Source: Methylobacterium hispanicum (GTDB lineage: Bacteria; Pseudomonadota; Alphaproteobacteria; Rhizobiales; Beijerinckiaceae). Taken from it: 64,000 nt of DNA. Within the stretch, counting starts at the first letter, position 1. Every line of letters starts with the position of its first letter. Below, one piece after another: positions 17,366 through 25,844 of this stretch. The translations under genes and the position numbers were made by a program. Below the pieces are notes generated by a model that was given only the letters and a program-made list of their open reading frames with translations, did no database searches and was not told the origin of the DNA. Where the stretch lies: NCBI RefSeq assembly GCF_022179285.1, contig NZ_BPQO01000032.1, positions 1 to 64,000 of the forward strand, in the 5' to 3' direction.

Positions 17366-18355
17366 ATGGCCGCTCCCGCCCTCGACCTCGACGCCCTCCG
17401 AGACCGGCTGCTCGCCGGCGAACGCGCGGCGCTCGCGCGCGCGATCACGCTGGCGGAATCGAAGCGGGCCGACCACCGGGCGGCGGCGCGCGACCTGATC
17501 GACGCCGTGCTGCCCCATACCGGCCGGGCGATCCGGGTCGGCATCACGGGGGTGCCGGGGGTGGGCAAGTCCACCACGATCGACGCGCTCGGCTCCAACC
17601 TGACGGCCGCCGGCCACAAGGTGGCGGTGCTCGCCGTCGATCCCTCCTCCACGCGAACCGGCGGCTCGATCCTCGGCGACAAGACCCGGATGGCGCGCCT
17701 CGCGCTCGACCCCAACGCCTTCATCCGGCCCTCGCCCTCCTCGGGCACGCTCGGCGGCGTCGCGGCCAAGACGCGCGAGACCATGCTGCTCTGCGAGGCG
17801 GCGGGCTTCGACGTGATCCTGGTCGAGACGGTCGGCGTCGGCCAGTCGGAGACGGCGGTGGCCGACCTCACCGACTTCTTCCTCGTGCTGATGCTGCCGG
17901 GCGCAGGCGACGAGCTGCAGGGCATCAAGAAGGGCATCCTCGAACTCGCCGACATGATCGCGGTCAACAAGGCGGACGAGGGCGAGGCCGAGCGGCGGGC
18001 GAACGCCGCGGCCTCGGAGTACCGGGCGGCGCTCCACATCCTGACGCCGGCCTCCGCCACCTGGACGCCGCCGGTGGTGACGATCTCCGGCTTCCACAAC
18101 CTGCGCCTCGACGCGCTCTGGGAGAAGATCGTCGATCACCGCCAGCGCCTCACCGCGACCGGCGAGATCGCGGGCAAGCGTCGCGAGCAGGACGTGAAGT
18201 GGATGTGGGCCCTGGTGCACGAGCGCCTGCACCAGCGCCTCGTGGGCACCGCGGAGGTGCGGGAGCGGACGGCCGAGGCCGAGGCGGCGGTCTCCCGCGG
18301 CGAGCACTCCCCGGCGGCCGGCGCGGCACGGATCGCCGAGCTGATCGGGCTGTGA
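17366..18355 (+). CDS. meaB: Methylmalonyl-CoA mutase-associated GTPase MeaB
   Basis: A 329-residue G3E-type GTPase that protects and reactivates B12-dependent methylmalonyl-CoA mutase. In methylotrophs this belongs to the ethylmalonyl-CoA pathway that regenerates glyoxylate. Motifs: P-loop GVPGVGKST (62-70), DPSSTRTGGSILGDKTRM, FVETVGVGQSE-type switch (read ILVETVGVGQSETAV), and NKAD base-recognition. The C-terminal dimerisation arm REQDVKWMWALVHERLHQRLVG is present. From memory it is very close to M. extorquens MeaB. A GTG two codons upstream is an alternative start. The mutase genes are not in the window. Confidence 0.95.
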   Translation: MAAPALDLDALRDRLLAGERAALARAITLAESKRADHRAAARDLIDAVLPHTGRAIRVGITGVPGVGKSTTIDALGSNLTAAGHKVAVLAVDPSSTRTGGSILGDKTRMARLALDPNAFIRPSPSSGTLGGVAAKTRETMLLCEAAGFDVILVETVGVGQSETAVADLTDFFLVLMLPGAGDELQGIKKGILELADMIAVNKADEGEAERRANAAASEYRAALHILTPASATWTPPVVTISGFHNLRLDALWEKIVDHRQRLTATGEIAGKRREQDVKWMWALVHERLHQRLVGTAEVRERTAEAEAAVSRGEHSPAAGAARIAELIGL

Positions 18356-18981
18356 GCCCGATCCTCGTCACCGGGTTCGGGCCCTTCCCGGGCATGCCCG
18401 CCAACCCCAGCGCCGCGCTGGCGCGGGCGGTCGGACAGCGCCTGCGCCGGGCGCCCGGCGGCGCGGCCCGGGTTCTGGTGCTGCGCACCGCCTACGCGGC
18501 GATCGCCGACGCGCTGCTCCCGGCCCTGGCGGAGAGACCCGCCGCCGTGCTGATGCTCGGCGTGGCGACGCGCGCGCGGCGGATCCGCGTCGAGATCCGC
18601 GCCCGCAACCGGGCGAGCCGTCTCTACCCCGACGCCTCGGGCCGGCCCGCCGCCCGGCTCGTCCTCGACCCGGGGGCGCCGGCCGCGCGCGGCGGCGCGG
18701 CAGCGGCCCAGGCGCTCGCGATCCTGCGCCGCCAGGGGCTCGACGCCCGCCCCTCGAACGATGCCGGGCGCTACCTCTGCAACGCGAGCTACTTCGCGGC
18801 GCTCGCCACCGGCCTGCCCGTTCTGTTCGTGCACATTCCCCCGGTCCCGCGCACCCGCCGGCCGCGGCGCCCGGGCGACGGCGGGGTCTCGGGCGGCTGT
18901 CAGGCAGCTGCGCTCGCGGAGGTCGCGCGCCGGCTCGCCCGCCTGCCCGGACGCCCCGCGCCCGCGGCGGGGCCGGCGTGA
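18352..18981 (+). CDS. pcp: Pyroglutamyl-peptidase I
   Basis: A 209-residue peptidase of family C15 that removes N-terminal pyroglutamate. Motifs: ILVTGFGPFPGMPANPS, the Glu region RIRVEIRARNRA, catalytic Cys in SNDAGRYLCNASYF, and the histidine in VLFVHIPPVP. The GTG start is embedded in the meaB stop (GTGA), giving a four-base overlap and suggesting translational coupling. The segment after the histidine is unusually arginine- and glycine-rich. Confidence 0.85.
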   Translation: MSPILVTGFGPFPGMPANPSAALARAVGQRLRRAPGGAARVLVLRTAYAAIADALLPALAERPAAVLMLGVATRARRIRVEIRARNRASRLYPDASGRPAARLVLDPGAPAARGGAAAAQALAILRRQGLDARPSNDAGRYLCNASYFAALATGLPVLFVHIPPVPRTRRPRRPGDGGVSGGCQAAALAEVARRLARLPGRPAPAAGPA

Positions 18982-19111
18982 AAAGTCGCGCTCGGACGGG
19001 GCGAATCCGCGTCTCGCACGTTCAGTGCTCGACGGACGGCGCCCAGGTCTCCCGGACCCGAGGTCTTCCTTGACCCGAGCGGCGCCCCGCAACCGAATGG
19101 GAGAGACCACC

Positions 19112-19456
19112 ATGGTTGACACGGATCGGATCGTCGGCGGCGCGAAGGAGTTCGCGGGCCGCGCGCAGGGCGCGGCGGGCGACTTCGTCGGCTCGAACCG
19201 GGACTCGGTCGAGGGCCGCTACCGCGAGGCCCAGGGCACCGCGCAGAACCTCTACGGCCAGGCCAAGGACACCGTCCGCGACGTGGCCGACAACGCCGGC
19301 AGCTACGCTCGCGACGCCTACGACCGCGGCGGCTCGTACCTGCGCGAGGGGCGCGAGGCGGTGGGCTCGCGCGTCGAGGAGAACCCGCTGATCGCCCTCG
19401 TGCTGGCGGGCGCCGTGGGTTACGGCCTCGCGCTGCTGCTGCACGGCCGCCGCTGA
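19112..19456 (+). CDS. CsbD-like stress protein with C-terminal membrane helix
   Basis: A 114-residue protein. Residues 1-60 carry CsbD-like repeats (GGAKEFAGRAQGAAGDFVGS ... YREAQGTAQNLYGQAKDTVRDVADNAG), then a Tyr/Arg-rich link, then one hydrophobic helix (LIALVLAGAVGYGLALLLHGRR). CsbD-like proteins are general-stress induced; no biochemical activity is known. A GGGAGAG ribosome-binding site precedes the start. A perfect 13-base hairpin follows the gene. Confidence 0.75.
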   Translation: MVDTDRIVGGAKEFAGRAQGAAGDFVGSNRDSVEGRYREAQGTAQNLYGQAKDTVRDVADNAGSYARDAYDRGGSYLREGREAVGSRVEENPLIALVLAGAVGYGLALLLHGRR

Positions 19457-19478
19457 GCCGAGGTCGACGGATTTGCCT

Positions 19479-19506
19479 CCCCTCTCCCCGCACGCGGGGA
19501 GAGGGG
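19479..19506. terminator. Bidirectional terminator-like hairpin
   Basis: A perfect inverted repeat with 13-base arms (CCCCTCTCCCCGC and its complement) and a two-base loop lies between the convergent CsbD-like and hydroxybutyrate dehydrogenase genes. There is no U-tract on either side, so intrinsic termination is uncertain; it may instead be a copy of a short GC-rich hairpin repeat. Confidence 0.6.
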
Positions 19507-19528
19507 ATCCGCGGAGAACGCGGCTGCG

Positions 19529-20326
19529 CTACTGCGCCGTCCAGCCCCCATCCATCGTCATGTTCGCCCCCGTGATCTGGCTCGCCGCGTCCGAGCACAG
19601 GAACACCGCCAGCGCCGCGACCTGATCGACCGTGACGAACGCCTTCGTCGGCTGCGCCTTCAGGAGCACGTCGTCGATCACCTGCTCCTTCGTCAGCCCG
19701 CGGGCCTTCATCGTGTCGGGGATCTGCGCCTCGACGAGCGGCGTCCAGACGTAGCCGGGCGAGATGCAGTTCGCCGTGACCTTGTGGGGGGCGAGTTCGA
19801 GTGCCGCCGTCTTGGTGAGCCCCGCGATGCCGTGCTTGGCCGCCACGTAGGCCGACTTGTAGGGCGAGGCGACGAGCGAGTGCGCCGAGGCCGTGTTGAT
19901 GATGCGCCCCCATTCCCGCCGCTTCATGCCGGGGATCGCGGCCTGCATGGCGTAGAAGGCCGAGGAGAGGTTGATCGCGATGATCTGCTCCCACTTCTCG
20001 CCCGGGAACTCCTCGATCGCCGAGACGAACTGGATGCCGGCGTTGTTCACCAGGATATCGACCGTGCCGAAACGCTCCTCGGCGTCGCGCACCATGGCGG
20101 CGATCTGGTCGGGCTTGGTCATGTCGGCGTCGGAATAGTGCGCCCGCACGCCGAACGCGGACGCGATGCCGGCGCGTGCCTGCTCGATCTCCTCCGGCTT
20201 GCCGAATCCGTTGAGCACCACGTCGGCGCCCGCCTGCGCGAGGCCGCGGGCGATCGCGAGCCCGATACCGCTGGTCGAGCCGGTGACGATCGCGGTCTTC
20301 GAGGTGAGCGGGGCGGTGGACGACAT
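19529..20326 (-). CDS. 3-hydroxybutyrate dehydrogenase
   Basis: A 265-residue short-chain dehydrogenase. TGSTSGIG binds NAD, NNAGIQ is the family core, and the catalytic Ser and Tyr-x3-Lys appear in TASAHSLVASPYKSAYVAAKHG. NCISPGYVWTPLVEAQI and the GANMTMDGGWTAQ end match D-3-hydroxybutyrate dehydrogenases, which oxidise hydroxybutyrate to acetoacetate during polyhydroxybutyrate use. The start at 20326 was chosen because upstream in-frame sequence is not family-like. Confidence 0.88.
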   Translation of the reverse strand: MSSTAPLTSKTAIVTGSTSGIGLAIARGLAQAGADVVLNGFGKPEEIEQARAGIASAFGVRAHYSDADMTKPDQIAAMVRDAEERFGTVDILVNNAGIQFVSAIEEFPGEKWEQIIAINLSSAFYAMQAAIPGMKRREWGRIINTASAHSLVASPYKSAYVAAKHGIAGLTKTAALELAPHKVTANCISPGYVWTPLVEAQIPDTMKARGLTKEQVIDDVLLKAQPTKAFVTVDQVAALAVFLCSDAASQITGANMTMDGGWTAQ

Positions 20327-20417
20327 GGGATCTCCGGGGCTCGCGCGGGCGCACTTCTCCGGGGGCAACCTGTCGCCGCGCGGCGCCGAGGACAAGGCCG
20401 GCCGCGCGACGGCCGGC

Positions 20418-21170
20418 TCAGGGCGTCACGTCCGCCACCGCGGCATCCGTGAAGGCGCTCGCCAGATAGGCCCGCACGAAGGGCGGCATCCGGCCCGCGT
20501 CGATCTCGCGGGCGGCCCGCACGGTGACGACGCGTTCCAGCTCGGGCTCGGTCTCGGCCAGCCGGTGCCGCTCCATCCGGGCCGCGAGCGCCGCGGCGCT
20601 CTCCGGAAAGCGGGCCGGGTACAGGAAGGCGAGCTGCCCGTCGCCGCGCAGCAGCGCCCACTCCCCCGCCATCGCGTCCGCGACCCCGCCCGGCAGGGCG
20701 AGGCCGGTCTCCTCGCGCAGCTCGCGCACGGCGCTGCCCGCGAGATCGACGACCGCCCCGCGCACGTCGTCCCGGTCCGGCGTGCCGCAGGGGAAGTAGA
20801 TCTGTCCCGCATTGGCGGTGTGCGCGCCCATCTCGCCGAGGAGCACGGCGCCGTCGGCGCTCCAGGGCACCACCGCCGCGAAGGCGTTGGCGACGTGGCC
20901 GTCCGGCGAGCCCCCGTCCCGGTAGGCGAGGAAGGCCGCGTAGCGGGTCTCGAAGAAATCCACCCGGCAGGCGCCGTCCGCGATGGCGCAGAGGCAGGCG
21001 AGCAGCACCGGCCCGTCGAACAATCCGGGCTGCAGAGCGAGCCGGCGGCGCCAGTTCTCGGCGATGCGCTCCGCGTTGTCGCGCGCCCAGGCCCAGTCGT
21101 AGGCCACCAGCCGCGCCTCGATATGGGCGAGGCGCACCACCTCGAACCCGTAGGGCCGGCCCTCAGACAT
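20418..21170 (-). CDS. NUDIX hydrolase
   Basis: A 250-residue protein with a Nudix box in the second half (GSAVRELREETGLALPGG, residues ~155-172) after a long N-terminal region containing NWRRRLALQPGLFDGPVLLAC. Substrate is not predictable. It overlaps the upstream PhzF-type gene by eight bases and is probably translated from the same message. Confidence 0.85.
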   Translation of the reverse strand: MSEGRPYGFEVVRLAHIEARLVAYDWAWARDNAERIAENWRRRLALQPGLFDGPVLLACLCAIADGACRVDFFETRYAAFLAYRDGGSPDGHVANAFAAVVPWSADGAVLLGEMGAHTANAGQIYFPCGTPDRDDVRGAVVDLAGSAVRELREETGLALPGGVADAMAGEWALLRGDGQLAFLYPARFPESAAALAARMERHRLAETEPELERVVTVRAAREIDAGRMPPFVRAYLASAFTDAAVADVTP

Positions 21171-22059
21171 GCAGGGCGCCCTCCGAGACGAGGACCGCGC
21201 CGCCGCCGATCTCGACCGCGCGCAGGGCGCCGGCCTCGACCACCACCTGCAGGTCGATCCCGCTCGGGCGGCCCATGGCCTCGCCCTGGCGGATCGCCAC
21301 GTCGTGCGTGCCGTCGCCGAGCGTCTCGAACTGCATCAGCACGCCCGCGAAGGCGGCGGCGGCCGAGCCGGTGGCCGGGTCCTCCGGCATGCCGAGGCGC
21401 GGGGCGAACATGCGGGCGCGGTAGCGCCGGCCGAGCCCTTCCGGATCGGGCGCGTAGGCGTAGAGCCCTTCCGCGAAGCCCGCCGGCACGCCGAGCGGGC
21501 TCAGCGCGTCGAGCCGCTCGAGCGAGGCGACGGGCAGGAAGGTGAAGGCCGGGCCCGCCCCGTGCCGGCTCGGCCGGTGACGGCCGAAGCCGATCTCGTC
21601 GGCGGCAAGGCCCAGCGCGGCGGCGAGCGCCTCCGCCGCCTCCGGCTCGCCGAGATAGCTCGGCAGGACCGGCAGCCTGAAGCGCGCCCGGCCCCGGCCC
21701 GCGCCCGTCTCGACCACGCAGGGCACCACGCCGATCGCCTCCTCCAGGCCGAAGGCGACCGCGTCGGCGGCCTCCGCCCGGGCGTCCCGCAGGGCGAGCA
21801 GGACGGCGGTGCCGACGGTGGGATGGCCGGCGAAGGGCAATTCGCGCGTCGGCGTGAAGATGCGCAGCCGTGCCCGGTGCCGCGGCTCGGCCGGAGGGAA
21901 GACGAAGACCGTCTCCGACAGGTTGAACTCGCGGGCGATCGCCTGCATCGCCGCCGTGTCGAGCCCCTCCGCGTCGAGCACCACGGCGAGCGGGTTGCCC
22001 GCGAGCGGCGCGTCGGTGAACACGTCGAGGGTGGCGAAGCGGCGGCTCATGACGGGCAT
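21163..22059 (-). CDS. PhzF-family isomerase
   Basis: A 298-residue PhzF/diaminopimelate-epimerase-fold protein: FATLDVFTDAPLAGNPLAVVLDAEGL at the N-terminus, the catalytic Glu in REFNLSETVFVF, RIFTPTRELPFAGHPTVGTA, and MPEDPATGSAAAAF near the end. Family members catalyse isomerisations; the substrate here is unknown. Overlaps the Nudix gene. Met at 22050 (MSRRFAT) is an alternative start. Confidence 0.88.
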   Translation of the reverse strand: MPVMSRRFATLDVFTDAPLAGNPLAVVLDAEGLDTAAMQAIAREFNLSETVFVFPPAEPRHRARLRIFTPTRELPFAGHPTVGTAVLLALRDARAEAADAVAFGLEEAIGVVPCVVETGAGRGRARFRLPVLPSYLGEPEAAEALAAALGLAADEIGFGRHRPSRHGAGPAFTFLPVASLERLDALSPLGVPAGFAEGLYAYAPDPEGLGRRYRARMFAPRLGMPEDPATGSAAAAFAGVLMQFETLGDGTHDVAIRQGEAMGRPSGIDLQVVVEAGALRAVEIGGGAVLVSEGALHV

Positions 22060-22098
22060 CCCTGGTCGTGGCGTCGGGAGGGCTTCGAAGGACGGGGC

Positions 22099-22947
22099 TC
22101 AGACGGGCGCGACCGGAAACGTCTCGCTCGGGGCGACGAACTCCTCCTGCGCGGCGACCGTGAGGATCTCGCGCGAGCCGGCCTCCATCGTGCGCTTCAG
22201 GAGACCGTAGACGGAGGCGCCCGCCATGCCCAGCGCCAGCGCCGCCGAGCCGGTACGGGCGTAGTGCACGAAGAACAGGGCGGCGATGCAGTCGCCCGCG
22301 CCGTTGACGTCGAGGCCGAGGCGGGGCGTGCGCAGGCACCAGAACTGGCCGCCCTCCCCGGCCAGCAGGTCGATCGACCCGGCGGGCGTGGCCTCCGTGA
22401 TCAGCGAGGTAACGAGCACCACGCGCGGCCCCATCGCCCGAAGCGCCTCGACACCCGCCTTGGCGCCCGCGAGCGTGTGCGTCGCGAGGCCCGTCAGCGC
22501 CTCCAGCTCGAACTGGTTCGGGGTCACGATGTCGGCGGCGGGGACGGCCTGCTCGCGCATGAACTCGGGGATGCCGGGCCGGACATAGACGCCCCGGCCG
22601 ATGTCGCCCATCACCGGATCGCAGCAGTAGAGCGCCGCGGGGTTGGCCGCGCGCACCGCCGCGACCGCGCCCAGGATCGCGGTGCCGATATCGGCCGAGC
22701 CCATGTAGCCGGAGAGCACGCCGTCGCAGGTGCCGAGCACGCCGCGCTCGCCGATGCCGGCGACCAGTTCCTCGATGGAGGGCCCGTCGAAGACGCGCCC
22801 GCGCCACGCGCCGTAGCCGGTGTGGTTGGAGAACTGCACGGTGTGGATCGGCCAGACCTCGACGCCGAGCCGCTGCATCGGGAACACCGCGGAGGCGTTG
22901 CCGACATGGCCGTAGGCGACGTGGGACTGGATCGACAGGACCTTCAC
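22099..22947 (-). CDS. pdxY: Pyridoxal kinase
   Basis: A 282-residue PfkB-like kinase that phosphorylates pyridoxal in vitamin B6 salvage. VLSIQSHVAYGHVGNASAVFPMQ and SNHTGYGAWRG are PdxY/PdxK signatures; LDVNGAGDCIAALF carries the catalytic base. The start must be GTG at 22947: there is no ATG between it and upstream arginine-rich sequence, and VKVLSIQSH aligns with the family start. Confidence 0.92.
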   Translation of the reverse strand: MKVLSIQSHVAYGHVGNASAVFPMQRLGVEVWPIHTVQFSNHTGYGAWRGRVFDGPSIEELVAGIGERGVLGTCDGVLSGYMGSADIGTAILGAVAAVRAANPAALYCCDPVMGDIGRGVYVRPGIPEFMREQAVPAADIVTPNQFELEALTGLATHTLAGAKAGVEALRAMGPRVVLVTSLITEATPAGSIDLLAGEGGQFWCLRTPRLGLDVNGAGDCIAALFFVHYARTGSAALALGMAGASVYGLLKRTMEAGSREILTVAAQEEFVAPSETFPVAPV

Positions 22948-23085
22948 GGGCCGCAAACCTCTCTCGCGACGGACCCTGCCTGTTAGCGCCTTTGCGCGGG
23001 CGCCGCACCCGCGCGCACGGCGGAGCTTGCACCACGGCGCGACCCGCCCCAGATCGCGGCTCACCCTCGCCGTGACGGATGCCCG

Positions 23086-23607
23086 ATGGATCTCGAAGCC
23101 CTGCGGACCACGGCCCTCGGCTTCGTGGAGACACACAAGGCGTGGGCGCCGCTCTTCGCGGGTGTCTGCGCCTTCTGCGAGTCGATCGCCTTCCTGTCGC
23201 TGCTGGTGCCGGCCACCGTGATCCTCGTCGGCATCGGGGCGATCGTGGGCGCGGCCGACATCGCGCTCTGGCCGGTGGTGCTGGCGGCCGGCACGGGTGC
23301 GGGCCTCGGCGACTGGCTCTCCTACGCGTTCGGACGGCACTACGGCGACAGCGTGCGCCGGATGTGGCCGATGCGCAACTATCCGGACATGGTGGCCCGC
23401 GGCGAGGCCTTCCTCGCCCGCTGGGGCGCGGCCTCGGTCGCGCTCGGGCGCTTCGTCGGCCCGGCCCGCGCCGTGGTGCCGCTGATCGCCGGCACGTTCG
23501 GCGTGCGCCCGCTGCCCTTCCAGGTCGCCAACTGGACCTCGGGCTACGTCTGGGCCTTCGTGCTGCTCGCGCCGGGGGCGGGTCTGCTGACGTGGTTCCG
23601 GGGCTGA
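23086..23607 (+). CDS. DedA-family membrane protein
   Basis: A 173-residue DedA/SNARE-associated-type protein: ESIAFLSLLVPATVILVGIGAIVG (helix and re-entrant loop), GTGAGLGDWLSYAFGRHYGD, then GRFVGPARAVVPLIAGTFGV with the conserved arginine and proline. The family includes undecaprenyl-phosphate and other polyprenyl-phosphate flippases. Three to four membrane segments are apparent. Stand-alone and divergent from pdxY. Confidence 0.87.
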   Translation: MDLEALRTTALGFVETHKAWAPLFAGVCAFCESIAFLSLLVPATVILVGIGAIVGAADIALWPVVLAAGTGAGLGDWLSYAFGRHYGDSVRRMWPMRNYPDMVARGEAFLARWGAASVALGRFVGPARAVVPLIAGTFGVRPLPFQVANWTSGYVWAFVLLAPGAGLLTWFRG

Positions 23608-23654
23608 GGCGCCGACCTGCCGCAGGTGACAGACCGGGTGCGGTCTTGGCAGAG

Positions 23655-23671
23655 TGTTCCGAAACGGAACA
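23655..23671. promoter_or_regulatory. SOS-box-like palindrome upstream of mmcB
   Basis: A perfect inverted repeat, TGTTCCG-AAA-CGGAACA, ends six bases before the mmcB ATG. It contains GTTC-N7-GAAC. Alphaproteobacterial LexA usually reads GTTC-N7-GTTC, a direct repeat, so this is a palindromic relative and not a textbook site. The position over the expected leader fits a repressor site. Confidence 0.5.
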
Positions 23672-23677
23672 GTGCCG

Positions 23678-24184
23678 ATGCCCGCCCTCGCCGCCCGCAA
23701 GCTCGACCCTTCGCCCGACCTCGTTCTGCCCCCCGACGGGCGCCAGTCGCCGACCGCGCTGCGGCTCCAGCGCGGCGTGCGCCGCCTGTTCTCGGAGATG
23801 GGCTGCGCGACGCTGCCCGAGTTCTCGCTGGTCAACGGCCGCCGGGCCGACGTGATCGCGCTGTGCGGGGCGGGCCGGCTCACCATCGTGGAGATCAAGT
23901 CGAGCGTGGCCGACTTCCGGGCCGACCGGAAATGGCCGGACTACCGCGACTTCTGCGACCGGTTCTTCTTCGCGATCCCCGACAGCGTGCCCGAATCCCT
24001 GATCCCGGAGGAATGCGGCCTCATCGTCGCGGACGCCTTCGGGGCCGGCATCGTGCGCGAGGCGCCGGAGCACGCGCTGAGCGGCGCGCGCCGCAAGGCG
24101 GTGACGCTGCGCTTCGCCCACAGCGCCGCCCGCCTGCTGCACGCGCTGGCCGATCCCGGAGCGGTGCGGGAAGGCGCGCTGTAA
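23678..24184 (+). CDS. mmcB: MmcB-family DNA repair protein
   Basis: A 168-residue PD-(D/E)xK-type nuclease-fold protein. The core is LPEFSLVNGRRADVIALC, then TIVEIKSSVADFRADRKWPDYRDFCDRFFFAIP, giving the D...E-x-K arrangement of the fold. Caulobacter MmcB is needed for mitomycin C resistance and is under SOS control. The start at 23678 is preferred to an upstream in-frame GTG because the latter lies inside the palindrome before the gene. Confidence 0.88.
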   Translation: MPALAARKLDPSPDLVLPPDGRQSPTALRLQRGVRRLFSEMGCATLPEFSLVNGRRADVIALCGAGRLTIVEIKSSVADFRADRKWPDYRDFCDRFFFAIPDSVPESLIPEECGLIVADAFGAGIVREAPEHALSGARRKAVTLRFAHSAARLLHALADPGAVREGAL

Positions 24185-24241
24185 CACCGGCCATCGGCGC
24201 GCTCGATTGACGGGGCCCGAGAAGCTCATATCATCGGCGAT

Positions 24242-24658
24242 ATGCGCTTGGTGCTCGACACGAACATCGTCGTCGCCTCCCTGCGCAGCCCACAGGGTGG
24301 ATCCGCCGAACTTGTCCGACGCGTGAAGGCAGGGCGATATCGGATGCTCGCGAGCGTGCCGCTCTTCATCGAGTACGAGGCCGTGGTGACGCGAGCCGAG
24401 CATCTGGCGGCCGCAGGCGCCTCACGATCCGACGTGATGAACGTGCTCGACGTTCTCGCCGGTTGCATCGAGCCGATCGAGATCCACTATCTGTGGCGAC
24501 CGCGGCTGCGTGACCCGGGCGACGACATGGTGCTGGAAGTTGCCGTCAACGGTCGAGCGGATGCCATAGTGACGTTCAACCGGGCCGATTTCGGCACCGT
24601 CCCGGCAGATTTCGGCATCGCGCTGCTCGGGCCCGCGGATGTTCTGAGGAGATCCTGA
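24242..24658 (+). CDS. PIN-domain toxin of a toxin-antitoxin pair
   Basis: A 138-residue COG1569-type PIN protein. The acidic active site is visible: LDTNIVVASL (Asp6), FIEYEAVVTR (Glu near 42), DPGDDMVLEVAV and FNRADF late. PIN toxins are Mg-dependent ribonucleases. Its stop overlaps the ATG of the next gene (ATGA), a small RHH protein, so the order is toxin first and antitoxin second, the reverse of most TA pairs. The GC content is a little below the neighbours. Confidence 0.87.
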   Translation: MRLVLDTNIVVASLRSPQGGSAELVRRVKAGRYRMLASVPLFIEYEAVVTRAEHLAAAGASRSDVMNVLDVLAGCIEPIEIHYLWRPRLRDPGDDMVLEVAVNGRADAIVTFNRADFGTVPADFGIALLGPADVLRRS

Positions 24659-24915
24659 TGGCAGCCGGCGGCAACTACGCTCTCCGCCTTCCCGTTTCCC
24701 TGAAACAAGCTGCCGAGACGGTGGCGCGCGCGGACGGCACGACCCTGAACCAATTCATCGTGACGGCGGTCGCCGAGAAGCTCGCCGCCCTGAAGACGGC
24801 CGACTACTTCTCGGAGCGGTCGAAGCAGGGTGACCCGGCCGCCTTCGACCGCTTCATGAACAGGGAGGGCGGTCAGCCGCCGGCTCCGGACGATCTATGG
24901 GATCCGACCGGCTGA
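24658..24915 (+). CDS. Ribbon-helix-helix (HicB-like) antitoxin
   Basis: An 85-residue protein: NYALRLPVSLKQAAETVARADGTTLNQFIVTAVAEKLAAL is a ribbon-helix-helix DNA-binding domain of the type seen in HicB/ParD-like antitoxins. The C-terminal half (DYFSERSKQGDPAAFDRFMNRE) is the likely toxin-binding part. It starts within the stop codon of the PIN toxin gene. It probably autoregulates the pair. Confidence 0.82.
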   Translation: MAAGGNYALRLPVSLKQAAETVARADGTTLNQFIVTAVAEKLAALKTADYFSERSKQGDPAAFDRFMNREGGQPPAPDDLWDPTG

Positions 24916-24922
24916 GCGTCCT

Positions 24923-25792
24923 TCAGGCGCGCCCGCTGCGCCGCGCCGAGACGCGCGCCAGCGCCGACCAGTCCTTCTCGCCGTCGCCGTGGGCGATCGC
25001 CTCGATCAGGCCGTCGCGGACCGCGCTCGCGAAGGGCATCGGCACGCCCGCCACCTCGGCGGCCTGGAGGGCGAGGCGCACGTCCTTGGCGCCGAGGCGG
25101 AGCGCGAAGCCCGCCGGCTCGTAGCGCTCCTCCGCGATCAGCGCGCCGTAATTCTTGTAGGCGGGCGCGGCGAAGAGCGTGCTGGTGAGGAGGTCGAGCA
25201 GGTCCGCGCCCGGGACGCCGTGCGCCTCCGTGAAGGCGCAGGCCTCGCCCATCGCCTCGATCGCCGAGATCAGCATGAAGTTGCCGGCGAGCTTCACGGC
25301 GTTGGCCCGCGCCGGCTCGGTGCCGAAGCGCCAGGTCTTGGCGCCCATCGCGTCGAGGAGGGGCGCGGCGCGGACGATCTCCGCCTCGGGCCCGGCGGCC
25401 ACGATGTTGAGGGCGCCGCGCTCGGCCGCGTCCGGCCGCCCGAAGACCGGGGCCGAGACGTAGGGCACGCCGGCCCGCTCGTGGATCGCCGCGAGGTCGC
25501 GGGCCAGCGCCACCGAGATCGTGCTCATGCCGAGATGCAGGCCCGGGCGATCGGGCTGATCGAGCAGGCCGCCCTCGACGATCACGGCGCGCAAAGCCGC
25601 GTCGTCGGCGAGCATCGTGAGCGCGGCGTCGCCCCGGAAGGCCTCGGCCGGGCTCGCGACCGGGATCACCCCCGCCAGACCCTCGGAGGCGCCGGGCGAG
25701 CGGTTCCAGACCCGGACCGTGTGGCCCGCCGCGACCAGCCTGCCCACCATCGCGCGGCCCATGCGCCCGAGCCCGATGAAGCCGACATCCAT
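24923..25792 (-). CDS. NAD(P)-dependent dehydrogenase, 3-hydroxyisobutyrate dehydrogenase family
   Basis: A 289-residue beta-hydroxyacid dehydrogenase. GFIGLGRMGRAMVGRLVAAGH is the cofactor site, NRSP lies at the end of beta-2, and VSAPVFGRPDAAERG, NAVKLAGNFML (catalytic Lys region) and FALRLGAKDVRLAL follow. NADPH preference is suggested by the Asn-Arg-Ser after VRVW. Relatives include glyoxylate/succinic semialdehyde reductases and tartronate semialdehyde reductases; the substrate is not decided. Confidence 0.87.
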   Translation of the reverse strand: MDVGFIGLGRMGRAMVGRLVAAGHTVRVWNRSPGASEGLAGVIPVASPAEAFRGDAALTMLADDAALRAVIVEGGLLDQPDRPGLHLGMSTISVALARDLAAIHERAGVPYVSAPVFGRPDAAERGALNIVAAGPEAEIVRAAPLLDAMGAKTWRFGTEPARANAVKLAGNFMLISAIEAMGEACAFTEAHGVPGADLLDLLTSTLFAAPAYKNYGALIAEERYEPAGFALRLGAKDVRLALQAAEVAGVPMPFASAVRDGLIEAIAHGDGEKDWSALARVSARRSGRA

Positions 25793-25844
25793 CCGCGTTC
25801 CTCCTCTGTCGATATCCCGACAACGCGGGAGGGCGCGAGAAGGC

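Noticed and set aside
20426..24403. A continuous 1325-codon minus-strand open frame.
   Set aside because: It crosses real genes in another frame and is Arg/Gly/Pro-rich, as expected of shadow frames in GC-rich DNA; it has no domain signal of its own.
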